NCBI GenBank assembly: GCA_003343905.1
Contig: QAKI01000005.1
Location: 1 to 64,000, forward strand
From: Subdoligranulum variabile
Lineage (GTDB): Bacteria; Bacillota; Clostridia; Oscillospirales; Ruminococcaceae
DNA length: 64,000 nucleotides
Reading direction: 5' to 3'
A program made the position numbers and the translations under genes. Positions 8,358 through 17,497 of this stretch are shown here, in pieces. The notes below the pieces were generated by a model. That model was not told the DNA's origin. It did not search any database and was given only the letters and a program-made list of their open reading frames with translations. Numbering within the stretch: the first letter of the stretch is position 1; each line of letters begins with the position of its first letter.

Positions 8358-9332
8358 ATGGATGCTGAATTGTTGGAAACACTTTCCCGCATAACGCCGG
8401 AGGAACGGCGGCTGCGGGATGGGGAAGCACTGGACCGCACCCTGTACGCCACGGGGCAGGAGTTTGAGGTGGAGGCGGCCAAGCTGCTGCGCCAGGGGCA
8501 GATGATCACGATCCGGCCGCATACGCGGTTCGTGGCCTTTCCACGCCACAGCCATAATTATGTAGAGATCATGTATGTCTGCACCGGGCAGATCACCCAT
8601 ATCATCGGCGGCGGAACAACGGTGCATCTGCGGGCCGGGGAACTGCTGTTTTTGAACCAGCGGGCCAGCCATGCGATCCAGCGGGCAGACGCCGGGGACG
8701 TGGCGGTGAATTTTATTGTCCTGCCGCAATTCTTTGACTTCGCCTTTCAGATCGTGGGGACGGGCAGCCTGCTGGGGCGCTTTTTGCTGGGAACGCTGCA
8801 AAACGGCGGGGCGGAGATCACCCATCTTTTGTGCCACACGGCGGACCTTCTGCCGGTGCAGAATCTGGTCGAAAGTATGGTGTGGAGCCTGCTGAACAAC
8901 GAACCGGGGGCGCGGCGCGCCAACCAGATGCGTATGGCCATGCTGCTGCTGGACCTGCTGAACCACCATGAGTGTGTGGAAGCCCAGGGCGAAACGGGGC
9001 GGGGCAGCCCGCTGGTGCTGGCCGCGCTGCGGGAAATTGAGGACGACTGCCGGGACGCCAGCCTGTCCCGTGTGGCAGAACAGTACCATGTGTCGCTGCC
9101 GTACCTGAGCGCCCTGATCCGTCAGGTCACCGGCAGCACGTTCAAAGAACTTTTGCAGCAAAAACGGCTGGACCGTGCCCAGCAGCTTCTGCGCACCACA
9201 AATCTGCCGGTGCTGGCGGTGTCCGAAGCGGTGGGGTATGAAACGACCAGCTACTTTTACAGCATCTACAGAAAGGCCTTTGGCATAACGCCGAAAGAGT
9301 ACCGGGACCGTTTGTGCAATTCCGACAAATAA
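8358..9332 (+). CDS. AraC-family regulator with cupin sensor domain
   Basis: 324 residues. The N-terminal part (about 45-130) is a cupin-like sugar-binding barrel (the RHSHNYVEIMYV segment supplies the His/Glu pattern). The C-terminal 100 residues hold the double helix-turn-helix of AraC proteins, ending with the typical YRKAFGITPKEYR. GGAGGA precedes the start. It lies directly before, and points into, the rhamnose operon, with its own terminator between, so it is the likely activator of that operon. The operon's -10 box has no matching -35, which fits activator dependence. It plays the part of RhaR/RhaS but is not obviously orthologous to them. Confidence 0.92.
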   Translation: MDAELLETLSRITPEERRLRDGEALDRTLYATGQEFEVEAAKLLRQGQMITIRPHTRFVAFPRHSHNYVEIMYVCTGQITHIIGGGTTVHLRAGELLFLNQRASHAIQRADAGDVAVNFIVLPQFFDFAFQIVGTGSLLGRFLLGTLQNGGAEITHLLCHTADLLPVQNLVESMVWSLLNNEPGARRANQMRMAMLLLDLLNHHECVEAQGETGRGSPLVLAALREIEDDCRDASLSRVAEQYHVSLPYLSALIRQVTGSTFKELLQQKRLDRAQQLLRTTNLPVLAVSEAVGYETTSYFYSIYRKAFGITPKEYRDRLCNSDK

Positions 9333-9346
9333 CAGGATTCTGCTTA

Positions 9347-9388
9347 AATAAGCGCGTGATTTTATTGTAAATCACGCGCTTATTTTTT
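9347..9388. terminator. Terminator after the AraC-type regulator
   Basis: A perfect 16-bp stem (9347-9362 with 9369-9384), 6-base loop and a T run on the plus strand. It isolates the regulator gene from the rhamnose operon promoter just downstream. Confidence 0.9.
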
Positions 9389-9402
9389 GCGCGCGGGTGC
9401 AT

Positions 9403-9408
9403 TATACT
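9403..9408 (+). promoter_or_regulatory. -10 element of the rhamnose operon promoter
   Basis: TATACT lies 35 bases before rhaB. No recognisable -35 hexamer stands 17 bp upstream (TTATTT only, inside the terminator stem), so the promoter probably needs an activator. Confidence 0.5.
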
Positions 9409-9442
9409 GGGAACAGAAAAATAGAAAGGAGCGGTACGGATC

Positions 9443-10864
9443 GTGACCTGTCATCTTGCCATCGACATCGGTGCGTCCTCGGGCCGGCACATTGTGGGCT
9501 GGGTGGAGGACGGCCGGATGCACTTGAAAGAAGTGTACCGTTTTGAGAACCGCCTGACGGAGAAAAACGGCCACCTTTGCTGGGAAATGGACCGCCTGTG
9601 GGAGAATGTCCTGGCCGGGCTGAAAGCCTGCAAAGCTGCTGGATTCACGCCTGCCACCCTGGGGATCGACACCTGGGCGGTGGACTTTGTGCTGCTGGAC
9701 GAAAACGGCCGCATCATCGGCGATACGGTAGCCTACCGGGACAGCCGCACCGAGGGCGAGCGGGAACGGCTGGAAGCTATCCTGCCGTTCAGCGAACACT
9801 ACGCCCGCACCGGCATCCAGTACCAGCCCTTCAACACCGCCTACCAGCTTGCGGCGCTGAACCGGGAACACCCCGAACAGCTTGCCGCAGCCCGCACCTT
9901 TTTGATGGTGCCGGACTACCTCAATTATAAGCTGACCGGCGTGGCCGCCAACGAATACACGAACGCGTCCACCACCGCGCTGGTGGGGGCGGGAAGCCGG
10001 GACTGGGATGTGGAACTCATCGCAAAGCTGGGCATCCCCCGCGCGATATTCCAGCCCATCCGCATGCCCGGCACCGCGCTGGGCCGCCTGACGCCGGAAG
10101 TGCGGGAGGCAGTCGGCTTCGACTGCACGGTGCTGCTGCCCGCCACCCATGACACCGGCTCCGCCTGGCTGGCGGTGCCTGCGCGGGACGAGAACGCGGT
10201 CTATCTTTCCAGTGGGACATGGAGCCTGCTGGGCGTGGAGAACGGCAGCCCCATCACGACCCCGGCAAGCTGCGCGGCCAACTTTACCAACGAGGGCGGC
10301 TATGGCGGGACGTACCGCTACTTGAAAAATATCATGGGCCTGTGGATGATCCAGAGCGTGCGGCGGGAACTGGGCGCGCGCGACCCCGGCGGGCGCCGCC
10401 CCGGATTCCCGGAACTGATCGCTGCCGCGCAGGAAAGCGGTGCGTTCCCCGGCATGGTGGACGCGGATGATCCGCGGTTCCTGGCCCCGTCTTCGATGAT
10501 CGACGAGGTCACGGCCGCCTGTGCCGAGGCGGGATACCCGCGCCCGCAGACCACCGGCGAAGTGATGCAGACCATCTATAACTCGCTGGCCGACGATTAC
10601 CGCCGCGCGGTGGCGTCGCTGCAGACCCTGACCGGCAGGCGCTACACGAGCGTCAACATCGTAGGCGGCGGCAGCCAGGACGGGTATCTGAACCAGATGA
10701 CCGCCAATGCCACCGGCCTGCCGGTCTACGCGGGCCCCACGGAGGGGACCGCCCTTGGCAATTTGATGGTGCAGTTCATCGCGTCCGGCGAATACGCCGA
10801 TGTGCAGAGCGCCCGGAACGCGATCCGAAAAAGTTTTGAGATCAAGGAGGTACTTCCCCAATGA
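9443..10864 (+). CDS. rhaB: Rhamnulokinase
   Basis: 473 residues, FGGY carbohydrate kinase. It phosphorylates L-rhamnulose to L-rhamnulose-1-phosphate. The N-terminal ATPase motif is DIGASSGR. GIDTWAVDFVLLD, the ATHDTGSAWLAVP block and the C-terminal NIVGGGSQDGYLNQM are typical of RhaB. The start is GTG at 9443, with GAAAGGA 12 bases upstream. The stop overlaps the start of the isomerase gene by 4 bases (ATGA), so the two are coupled. First gene of the operon rhaB-isomerase-rhaD-fucO. Confidence 0.94.
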   Translation: MTCHLAIDIGASSGRHIVGWVEDGRMHLKEVYRFENRLTEKNGHLCWEMDRLWENVLAGLKACKAAGFTPATLGIDTWAVDFVLLDENGRIIGDTVAYRDSRTEGERERLEAILPFSEHYARTGIQYQPFNTAYQLAALNREHPEQLAAARTFLMVPDYLNYKLTGVAANEYTNASTTALVGAGSRDWDVELIAKLGIPRAIFQPIRMPGTALGRLTPEVREAVGFDCTVLLPATHDTGSAWLAVPARDENAVYLSSGTWSLLGVENGSPITTPASCAANFTNEGGYGGTYRYLKNIMGLWMIQSVRRELGARDPGGRRPGFPELIAAAQESGAFPGMVDADDPRFLAPSSMIDEVTAACAEAGYPRPQTTGEVMQTIYNSLADDYRRAVASLQTLTGRRYTSVNIVGGGSQDGYLNQMTANATGLPVYAGPTEGTALGNLMVQFIASGEYADVQSARNAIRKSFEIKEVLPQ

Positions 10865-12288
10865 GCAAGCCGTTAGTGGAGACCAAAGCCCGTGTGGGCG
10901 TGTTTGCCATCGCGCTGGGCGCGTATCTGCCCCAGTTCCCCAGCCTGGTGCCGGAGTTCGAGGCCCAGTATGCCGCCTTCAAAAAGACCCTTCCCGAAAC
11001 CGTCGAGATCATCGACGGCGGTATCGTGACCACCAAGGAGAAAAGCCAGGAGGCGGGGGACAAGTTCCGCGCCGCCGACGTGGACCTGGTGATTTTGCAG
11101 CTTTTGACCTACGCGACCTCCTACAATATGCTGCCCGCCGTGCGGGATCTGGACGTGCCGGTGGTGCTGGTGAACGTCCAGAAAAAGCGCGCCCCGGACT
11201 ACGCCCATACCGATACCCCCACCTGGCTGGGCGAACTGTACGCCTGCGGGGCCGTGGGCGAGATGGTCGCGGACCTGGAGCGCGCAGGCAAGCGCCACGC
11301 GGTCATCACCGGCGTGGTGGAGGGCGGCGACCCCGCCGTTCAGGCCGAGATCGAAAGCTGGTGCCGCGCCGCCCAGGTGCGCCGCCGTTTCCGGGATACC
11401 AACCTGGCCCAGATCGGCCGCCCCTATCCGGGCATGATGGACCTGTACATCGACGAGACCAACCTCTATAACCGCATGTGGCTGTACACCAAGCAGTTTG
11501 ATTGGGAAAAAATGTGGGCCATCGCGGACAACATCACCGACGAGGACGCCATCCGCGCCAAAGCCGGGGAGATCCTGGACACCTTCGATATTGAAGGCGG
11601 CGGCACTGTGGAAAAGGTCTGGGATATGGCCCGCTATGTGGTCGCTTTTGAACAATGGGTCCGGGACGAAAAAATTGCCTTCATCGCCTCCCACTACGAC
11701 GGCTTTGCCAAAGGGGCCGCGGGCGTGCTGGATTCCATGCTGATCCCGGCGTTCTCGATGCTCATCAAACAGGGCGTGGCCTGCGCGGTGGAGGGCGACA
11801 TCAAGGTGGCGATGGCCATGTCCATCCTCAAGACCATCGCGGGCACCGGCCAACTGTCGGAGATGTACTCCATCGACTTTGACAAGGATATCTGCATCAT
11901 CGGCCATTCCGGCTCCGGTGACGCCGATATTTCCGCGAAAAAGCCCACCATGAAGATCGTGCCGGTGTTCCACGGCAAGACCGGCGGCGGTTACCTGACC
12001 CAATTCTACCCCCACCTTGGCCCCGTGACCTACCTGGGCATCACCCAGGACAAGGACGGCCACTTCAAGTTTGTGGTGGCCGAGGGCGTCAATGAGGAAG
12101 GCCCCATCTTCACCTTTGGGGACACCAATATGCGCACCCGCTTTACCTGCGGCGCGCGGGCGTTCGTTGACCGCTGGAGCGAGGCTGGGCCCACCCACCA
12201 CATGGCCGCCGCTACCGGCCGCCATATCGACACGATCTTGAAGGTCGCCAAGATCTTCAATGTCCCGGTGGACATCATTACCCGGTAA
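10861..12288 (+). CDS. L-fucose/L-arabinose-isomerase-fold protein, probable rhamnose isomerase
   Basis: 475 residues. The protein has the three-domain layout of the FucI/AraA isomerase family: an N-terminal Rossmann-like domain (VGVFAIALGAYLPQFP), a central domain and a C-terminal barrel with the CAVEGDIK and HGKTGGGYLTQFYPHLGP blocks that should supply metal ligands. It is not a RhaA-type (TIM-barrel, about 420 residues) enzyme. Placed between rhamnulokinase and rhamnulose-1-phosphate aldolase, it is the only isomerase in the operon, so it most likely converts L-rhamnose to L-rhamnulose. That substrate is inferred from context; L-fucose or another 6-deoxysugar is possible. Confidence 0.82.
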   Translation: MSKPLVETKARVGVFAIALGAYLPQFPSLVPEFEAQYAAFKKTLPETVEIIDGGIVTTKEKSQEAGDKFRAADVDLVILQLLTYATSYNMLPAVRDLDVPVVLVNVQKKRAPDYAHTDTPTWLGELYACGAVGEMVADLERAGKRHAVITGVVEGGDPAVQAEIESWCRAAQVRRRFRDTNLAQIGRPYPGMMDLYIDETNLYNRMWLYTKQFDWEKMWAIADNITDEDAIRAKAGEILDTFDIEGGGTVEKVWDMARYVVAFEQWVRDEKIAFIASHYDGFAKGAAGVLDSMLIPAFSMLIKQGVACAVEGDIKVAMAMSILKTIAGTGQLSEMYSIDFDKDICIIGHSGSGDADISAKKPTMKIVPVFHGKTGGGYLTQFYPHLGPVTYLGITQDKDGHFKFVVAEGVNEEGPIFTFGDTNMRTRFTCGARAFVDRWSEAGPTHHMAAATGRHIDTILKVAKIFNVPVDIITR

Positions 12289-12322
12289 ACCATTCTGTCC
12301 AAAACGAAAGGAAGGCATCCCC

Positions 12323-13150
12323 ATGGAAATTTATGATATCGCCTGTGTCAAAGGCTTTATCCGTATGTGCAACGACGGTTGGCTGCAGGGCTGGCATGAG
12401 CGCAACGGCGGCAACCTGACCTACCGCATGACGGAGGAGGACGTAGCGGCCTGCCGCCCCTTCTTTGACGCAAGCCCCCGTGAATGGGTGCAGATGGGCG
12501 TACAGGCCGGCAATCTGGCCGGTGAATACTTCATCACCACCGGCTCCGGCAAGTTCTTCCGCAATGTGGAGCCGGACCCCATCCACAGCATCGGCATCGT
12601 GGAGATCAACGCGGCCGGGGATTCCTGGCGCATCGTCTGGGGCCTGGCCGACGGCGCCCGGCCTACCAGCGAATTCCCCAGCCACTTTATGAACCACAGC
12701 GTCCGCAAGGCGGCGACGGGCGGCGCGAACCGGGTCATCTACCACTGCCACGCCACCAACGTCATCGCCCTGACCTATATTCTGCCGCTGACCGACCGGG
12801 CGTTCAGCCGTGCTTTGTGGCAGTCCGCCACCGAGTGCCCGGTGGTGTTCCCGGAGGGCGTGGGCGTCTGCCCCTGGATGGTGCCCGGCGGGGCCGACAT
12901 CGCCATGGCGACCAGCGAGAAGATGAAAACGTACCAGGCCGCCATCTGGGCGCAGCACGGGCTGTTTGCCTCCGGCCCGGACTATGACACCACCTTCGGC
13001 CTGGCCCACACCATTGAAAAGAGCGCCGAGATCTACGTCAAGGTGCTGTCTATGGGCGGCGGCCTGATCCGCCAGACCATCGAGGACGACGACCTGCGCG
13101 CCATCGCACGGGATTTCGGCGTCCAACTGAACGAGGAATTTCTGGACTGA
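12323..13150 (+). CDS. rhaD: Rhamnulose-1-phosphate aldolase
   Basis: 275 residues, matching the usual 274 of RhaD. A class II zinc aldolase that splits L-rhamnulose-1-phosphate to dihydroxyacetone phosphate and L-lactaldehyde. Visible landmarks are the N-terminal NGGNLTYR, the phosphate-binding TTGSGKFFRN, zinc ligands in IYHCHATNVIAL and a later AAIWAQHGLFASG with the third histidine. AAAGGAAGG precedes the start at 12323. Third gene of the rhamnose operon, 34 bases after the isomerase. Confidence 0.94.
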   Translation: MEIYDIACVKGFIRMCNDGWLQGWHERNGGNLTYRMTEEDVAACRPFFDASPREWVQMGVQAGNLAGEYFITTGSGKFFRNVEPDPIHSIGIVEINAAGDSWRIVWGLADGARPTSEFPSHFMNHSVRKAATGGANRVIYHCHATNVIALTYILPLTDRAFSRALWQSATECPVVFPEGVGVCPWMVPGGADIAMATSEKMKTYQAAIWAQHGLFASGPDYDTTFGLAHTIEKSAEIYVKVLSMGGGLIRQTIEDDDLRAIARDFGVQLNEEFLD

Positions 13151-13258
13151 GCTTCCCCGTGCAGGACCCGCAAGGCTGTACGGCTGCCTTTGCGCCCGAA
13201 CGGGGCAGGGGCGGCAACAGAAGAAAAATTTATACATTTCACAAAGGAGCGTATTTTT

Positions 13259-14407
13259 ATGGTAAGCCGCATTGTTTTGAACACGATTTCCTACCATGGC
13301 CATGGCGCCATCGAGAACATTCTGCCGGAGCTGACCGCCCGCGGCTACAAGAAGGCCTTCGTCTGCTCGGACCCCGACCTCATCAAGTTCGGCGTCACCG
13401 GCAAAGTCACCGCCCTGCTGGACGCGGCCGCCTTCCCCTATGAAGTCTACTCCAACATCAAGGCCAACCCCACGATCGAGAACGTCCAGACCGGCGTGAC
13501 CGCGTTCCATGACTCCGGCGCGGACTGCATCATCGCCATCGGCGGCGGTTCCGCCATGGATACGGCCAAGGCCATCGGCATCATCGCCAACAACCCTGAA
13601 TTTGCCGATGTGCGCAGCCTGGAAGGCGTAGCCCCCACCAAGAAGCACGCGGTGTTCACCATCGCGGTGCCCACCACCGCCGGCACCGCCGCCGAAGTCA
13701 CCATCAACTACGTCATCACCGACGTGGAGAAGAAGCGCAAGTTCGTCTGCGTGGACACCAACGACATCCCGGAAATCGCCGTGGTGGACCCGGACATGAT
13801 GGCTTCGATGCCCAAGGGCCTGACCGCCGCCACCGGCATGGACGCGCTGACCCACGCCATCGAGGGCTATATCACCAAGGGTGCGTGCGTGATTTCGGAT
13901 ATGTTCCATCTGGAAGCCATCCGCCTGATCAGCGAAAACCTGCGCGGCGCCGTGAACAACACCCCCGACGGCCGCGAGGGCATGGCCCTGGGCCAGTACA
14001 TCGCGGGCATGGGCTTCTCCAACGTGGGTCTGGGCATCGTCCACAGCATGGCCCACGGCCTGAGCGCCCTGTATGATACCCCCCACGGCGTTGCCTGCGC
14101 CATCATCCTGCCCACGGGCCTCGAATACAACAAGAGCGTGGCGGGCGGCCGTTACCGCGCCATCGGCAAGGCCATGGGCGTTGCGGGCATCGATGCCATG
14201 AGCGACGAGGAAGCCGCCGATGCGACCATCGCCGCCGTCAAGAAGCTCTCTGCGGATGTGGGCATCCCCACCGACCTCAAGGGCATCCTGAAAGAGGAGG
14301 ACGTGCAGTTCCTGTCTGAGTCCGCTTTCGCGGACGCCTGCTGCCCCGGCAACCCGCGCGATACCAGCGTGGAGGAGATCAAGGCCCTGTACCGCAGCCT
14401 GCTGTGA
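13259..14407 (+). CDS. fucO: Lactaldehyde reductase (iron-dependent alcohol dehydrogenase)
   Basis: 382 residues, the same length as Escherichia coli FucO. It reduces the L-lactaldehyde made by RhaD to 1,2-propanediol with NADH. Motifs: the NAD-binding GGGSAMDTAKAIG, metal ligands in TGMDALTHAIEGY and IVHSMAHGLSALYDTPHG. AAAGGAG stands eight bases before the ATG at 13259. The last gene of the operon: it disposes of reducing power, so propanediol would be the expected fermentation end product. No microcompartment genes are nearby. Confidence 0.94.
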   Translation: MVSRIVLNTISYHGHGAIENILPELTARGYKKAFVCSDPDLIKFGVTGKVTALLDAAAFPYEVYSNIKANPTIENVQTGVTAFHDSGADCIIAIGGGSAMDTAKAIGIIANNPEFADVRSLEGVAPTKKHAVFTIAVPTTAGTAAEVTINYVITDVEKKRKFVCVDTNDIPEIAVVDPDMMASMPKGLTAATGMDALTHAIEGYITKGACVISDMFHLEAIRLISENLRGAVNNTPDGREGMALGQYIAGMGFSNVGLGIVHSMAHGLSALYDTPHGVACAIILPTGLEYNKSVAGGRYRAIGKAMGVAGIDAMSDEEAADATIAAVKKLSADVGIPTDLKGILKEEDVQFLSESAFADACCPGNPRDTSVEEIKALYRSLL

Positions 14408-14466
14408 TGGGCTGAACGGACCGGCTGCCAAAACGCCGCGGCAGACCCTCCTGTAGAAAAACAGCA

Positions 14467-14498
14467 AAATCCCCGCTGCCAAATAGCAGCGGGGATTT
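14467..14498. terminator. Bidirectional terminator between fucO and the ABC permease
   Basis: A perfect 13-bp stem (14467-14479 with 14486-14498) and 6-base loop, flanked by A-rich and T-rich sequence, so it can serve both converging operons. Confidence 0.88.
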
Positions 14499-14530
14499 CT
14501 GTTTAGGCGGGCGTTTCAAAACGGGGAAGA

Positions 14531-16783
14531 TCAGCGCAGGCTTTCATCCTTGAGTACTTCGGCCAGGTCGTCGGTCAGCACCTTCCGGGCACCGAGAAAG
14601 TAGGCAAGCGCCACCGTGCCCACGATGAGCAGGGCGAAGAGGACCACCGGCAGGATGGGCGCCTGGGCCAGAAACACGGCGGGGTCCAGGTAACTGGCCT
14701 GCAGCATGAAGGTCCCGACCAGCGCCGTGAGCGGCAGCGTGATGATCAGCGGCCGCCCGGCCACAGCTGCCCCTTCGATCCAGAACAAGCTGCGCAGTTC
14801 GCGCGGCGTCATGCCGATGGACAGGTAGCGCGCAAACTCGCGGCGGCGCTGCTGCACAAAGCCCAGCGTGTTGAGGAACACGTTCGCCAGCCCGATGGCG
14901 GCCAGCAGCAGGCAGAACGCGCCCAGAATGCCTTGCATGCCCGCGACCATCTCATCGTTGGCGATCTTTTCGTCGATGCGGTTCTCGACCGTGAAGGCGT
15001 AGCCGTTCTGTTCCAGCAGCGCGGAAACATCCGCCTGCAGGGCGCGGCATTCCTCCCGGGTGATGCCGTCGCGGCCCAGGATGCGGACCGTCGTGCCGTC
15101 CGCATCGGGGGAAAGCCCCCACGCCTGCCCCAGTTTCTGCCAAAGGCTCTGGGGCCAGAACTGCACCAGCGTGTACTGGTCGTACTCCTCCCGCAGTACG
15201 GGCGGGGCGTCGGTACTGCCCAGCAGTGGCAGTTCCCCAAGCGCCGCGCCGTCCGGGGCGGTCAGGGTCAGCGCGCCGGTGTCCCCGGCCACAAAGGGAA
15301 CGTACAGTCTGTCGCGGAAGTTGCTGTGCAGGTTGTCCCACACGCGGTTGAGCAATACGGCCCCGTCAAGGGACGGTTCGATCCCGGCGTCCTCGCAGTA
15401 GGCGAGAAAGCTGTCGTCGTCAAGGACGACGATGGGGGCGTCCACCAGCCAGCCGCCGTCCGCGGCGGCCACATCGCTGCCCGCTACGGCCGGCAGGCCG
15501 CCAAGCGCCAGCAGTTCTTCGCTCTGCGCTTCGGCCGGAAGATAGCAGGACGCTTCCGCTTTTTCATAGGCGGTGCAGTTTTCCACGCCGGGCAGGCCGC
15601 GCAGCGCCCCGGTCAGCGAGAATTCCGTCAGCGAGGTCTGCGGCAGGGCGGCCATGATGTCCCAGGCGTCCTGATAGCGCGCAAAGTAGGTCATCTGGGT
15701 GCTGATGCCGGACAGGGTGAAGAAGCACAGCATGGCCGTGAACCCCAAAAAGGACAGCAGCAGCGAAACGTTGGCGATGCGCAGCGAATGCTTCTGCGTC
15801 CGCAGGGCGTTCCCGGCCAGTTCCCCGCGTATGCCGAAGCAGAGCGCCAGCAGCCGGGCATGCTTTCTGTGTTTCCAGCGCAGGGCCGGGCTTGCGGCGG
15901 CACCGCCGCGCAGGGCTTCCAGCGGGGTCATGCGGCTCAACCGGCGGGCAGGCAGCCAGGCCGAGAGCAGCACCGTCAGCAGCGAAAGCAGCAGGATGAT
16001 TACAACGAGCAGTGGATGGAGCTGAAAGACCGCCTCCATCCGCCCTTCCACATGGGCGGCCGCGGCGTTGACGGCGGCCAGCACGGCCCAGCAGGCCGCG
16101 CAGCCCAGGACCGTGCCGCCCAGCAGCGGCAGCACGGCCAGTGCGGCGGCTTCCTGCAGCAGGCAGGCCCGGATCTGCCGGGGCGTGGCGCCGATGCTGG
16201 CAAGGATCCCCAGCTGGCGCAGCCGGGCCTGCATCGTGATCTCGAAAGAATTGCGGATCAGCAGGACCAGCGCCAGCACCACCGCCGCCAGAACGGCCAG
16301 GTAAAAAGGCATCAGCAGGGAAGGGCTGGGGTCCTGCGGGTCGTTGACCAGATAGCGCGAAAGCAGCGTGTCGTGGGTCTGCACGGCCTGTGCGGGCAGG
16401 CCCAGCGTGCTTTCGATGCGGTCCAAATCGGCGTAAAGGCCGCCTTTGTCCCGGAAGGTCAGGTCGATCACGGCGGCACCGTCCGCGGAAAGTTCGGTAT
16501 TCACGACGGCGGTCTCTACATTGGCGAACTGGTTCAGCGTTTCCAGCGTTTCGTCCAGCGTTTCGTCCAGCGCGCCGCCGCTCTGCGCCACCGTGATGCG
16601 GGCCTGCCAGCCGCCTTCCTCCAGCAGGATGCGCTCGACCTCGTAGGCCCACAGGTTATAAAACAGGCTGCATACCAGCGAGAGAAAGAAGGCGGCCGCC
16701 AGCGCGGCAGCCGTCACCGTGCGGCGGGCGGCGCGGTTGTGGGTCAGGTAACTGCGGGAGTACACGTTCCACATGCGGCTCAC
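14531..16783 (-). CDS. FtsX-type ABC transporter permease
   Basis: 750 residues. A first helix at about 22-44 is followed by an external segment. Helix groups follow at about 157-283 and 330-355, a large external domain at about 356-620, and a C-terminal helix group: the MacB/FtsX/BceB-like plan. The cytoplasmic RNSFEITMQARLRQLGILASIGAT and the later QQRRREFARYLSIGMT are the two FtsX-domain loops. The GTG start at 16783 overlaps the stop of the ATPase gene (GTGA), so the pair is coupled. With its sensor kinase and regulator upstream it is most likely an exporter or detoxifier of antimicrobial peptides or a cell-envelope stress module; the substrate is not shown. Confidence 0.9.
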   Translation of the reverse strand: MSRMWNVYSRSYLTHNRAARRTVTAAALAAAFFLSLVCSLFYNLWAYEVERILLEEGGWQARITVAQSGGALDETLDETLETLNQFANVETAVVNTELSADGAAVIDLTFRDKGGLYADLDRIESTLGLPAQAVQTHDTLLSRYLVNDPQDPSPSLLMPFYLAVLAAVVLALVLLIRNSFEITMQARLRQLGILASIGATPRQIRACLLQEAAALAVLPLLGGTVLGCAACWAVLAAVNAAAAHVEGRMEAVFQLHPLLVVIILLLSLLTVLLSAWLPARRLSRMTPLEALRGGAAASPALRWKHRKHARLLALCFGIRGELAGNALRTQKHSLRIANVSLLLSFLGFTAMLCFFTLSGISTQMTYFARYQDAWDIMAALPQTSLTEFSLTGALRGLPGVENCTAYEKAEASCYLPAEAQSEELLALGGLPAVAGSDVAAADGGWLVDAPIVVLDDDSFLAYCEDAGIEPSLDGAVLLNRVWDNLHSNFRDRLYVPFVAGDTGALTLTAPDGAALGELPLLGSTDAPPVLREEYDQYTLVQFWPQSLWQKLGQAWGLSPDADGTTVRILGRDGITREECRALQADVSALLEQNGYAFTVENRIDEKIANDEMVAGMQGILGAFCLLLAAIGLANVFLNTLGFVQQRRREFARYLSIGMTPRELRSLFWIEGAAVAGRPLIITLPLTALVGTFMLQASYLDPAVFLAQAPILPVVLFALLIVGTVALAYFLGARKVLTDDLAEVLKDESLR

Positions 16784-17460
16784 CCCCTCTTGCGGTCGCT
16801 GACGATCTTCCCGTCGCTCAGGGTGATGACGCGGCCGGCCTGGGCGGCCAGTTGCTCGTCATGGGTCACCAGCAGAATGGTCTGCCCCAGGTTGCGGTGG
16901 CACACCTTGAGCAGGTCCAGGATCTCGCCGCTGTTTTTGCGGTCCAGGTTGCCGGTGGGTTCGTCCGCCAGCAGCAGGGCGGGGCGGTAGCACAGCGCCC
17001 GGGCGATGGCCGCGCGCTGCTGCTGCCCGCCGGAAAGCTGCCCCGGCAGCGCCCGCAGTTTGTCCTGCAGGCCCAGGGTGGCGACCAGTTGTTCCATAAA
17101 GGCCGGGTCGGGTTTGCGCTTGTCCAGCAGCAGCGGCATGGCGATGTTTTGTTCCACGGTCAGGGTAGGGATCAGATTGAAGAACTGGTAGACCAGCCCC
17201 ACCTTGCGGCGGCGGAAAAGCGCAGCCCGGGTGGCGTCCAGCTTGCCCACGTCCACGCCGTCCACCAGCACGGTGCCGCCGGTGGGTTTGTCCACGCTGG
17301 CAAGGATGTGCAGCAGCGTGGATTTGCCGGACCCCGACGCCCCGACGATGGCGGTGAACTCGCCGTGTTCCACCGTCAGGTCGATGCCGTTCAGCGCGTG
17401 GACGGCGTTCTCGCCGCTGCCGTAGGTCTTTTGCAGGTTCGTACATTGTAGCAGTTCCAT
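16780..17460 (-). CDS. ABC transporter ATP-binding protein (LolD/MacB/BceA type)
   Basis: 226 residues. Walker A GASGSGKST, Q-loop region VYQFFNLIPTLTV, signature LSGGQQQRAAIARAL, Walker B LLLADEPTGNLD and H-loop VTHD are all intact. This subclass (EPTGNLD) pairs with FtsX-like permeases, matching the next gene. AAAGGAGGA precedes the start at 17460. Third gene of the response regulator-kinase-ATPase-permease operon. Confidence 0.95.
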   Translation of the reverse strand: MELLQCTNLQKTYGSGENAVHALNGIDLTVEHGEFTAIVGASGSGKSTLLHILASVDKPTGGTVLVDGVDVGKLDATRAALFRRRKVGLVYQFFNLIPTLTVEQNIAMPLLLDKRKPDPAFMEQLVATLGLQDKLRALPGQLSGGQQQRAAIARALCYRPALLLADEPTGNLDRKNSGEILDLLKVCHRNLGQTILLVTHDEQLAAQAGRVITLSDGKIVSDRKRG

Positions 17461-17497
17461 GGGATGTCCTCCTTTGTATGGGAACATGATAGCAGAG

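Noticed and set aside
10873..12324. Minus-strand open frame opposite the isomerase gene
   Set aside because: No family signature; the opposite strand encodes a clear isomerase with ribosome site and overlap with rhaB.
12278..14482. Minus-strand frame of over 700 codons opposite rhaD and fucO
   Set aside because: Spans two real genes and a terminator; Gly/His/Val-rich without motifs.
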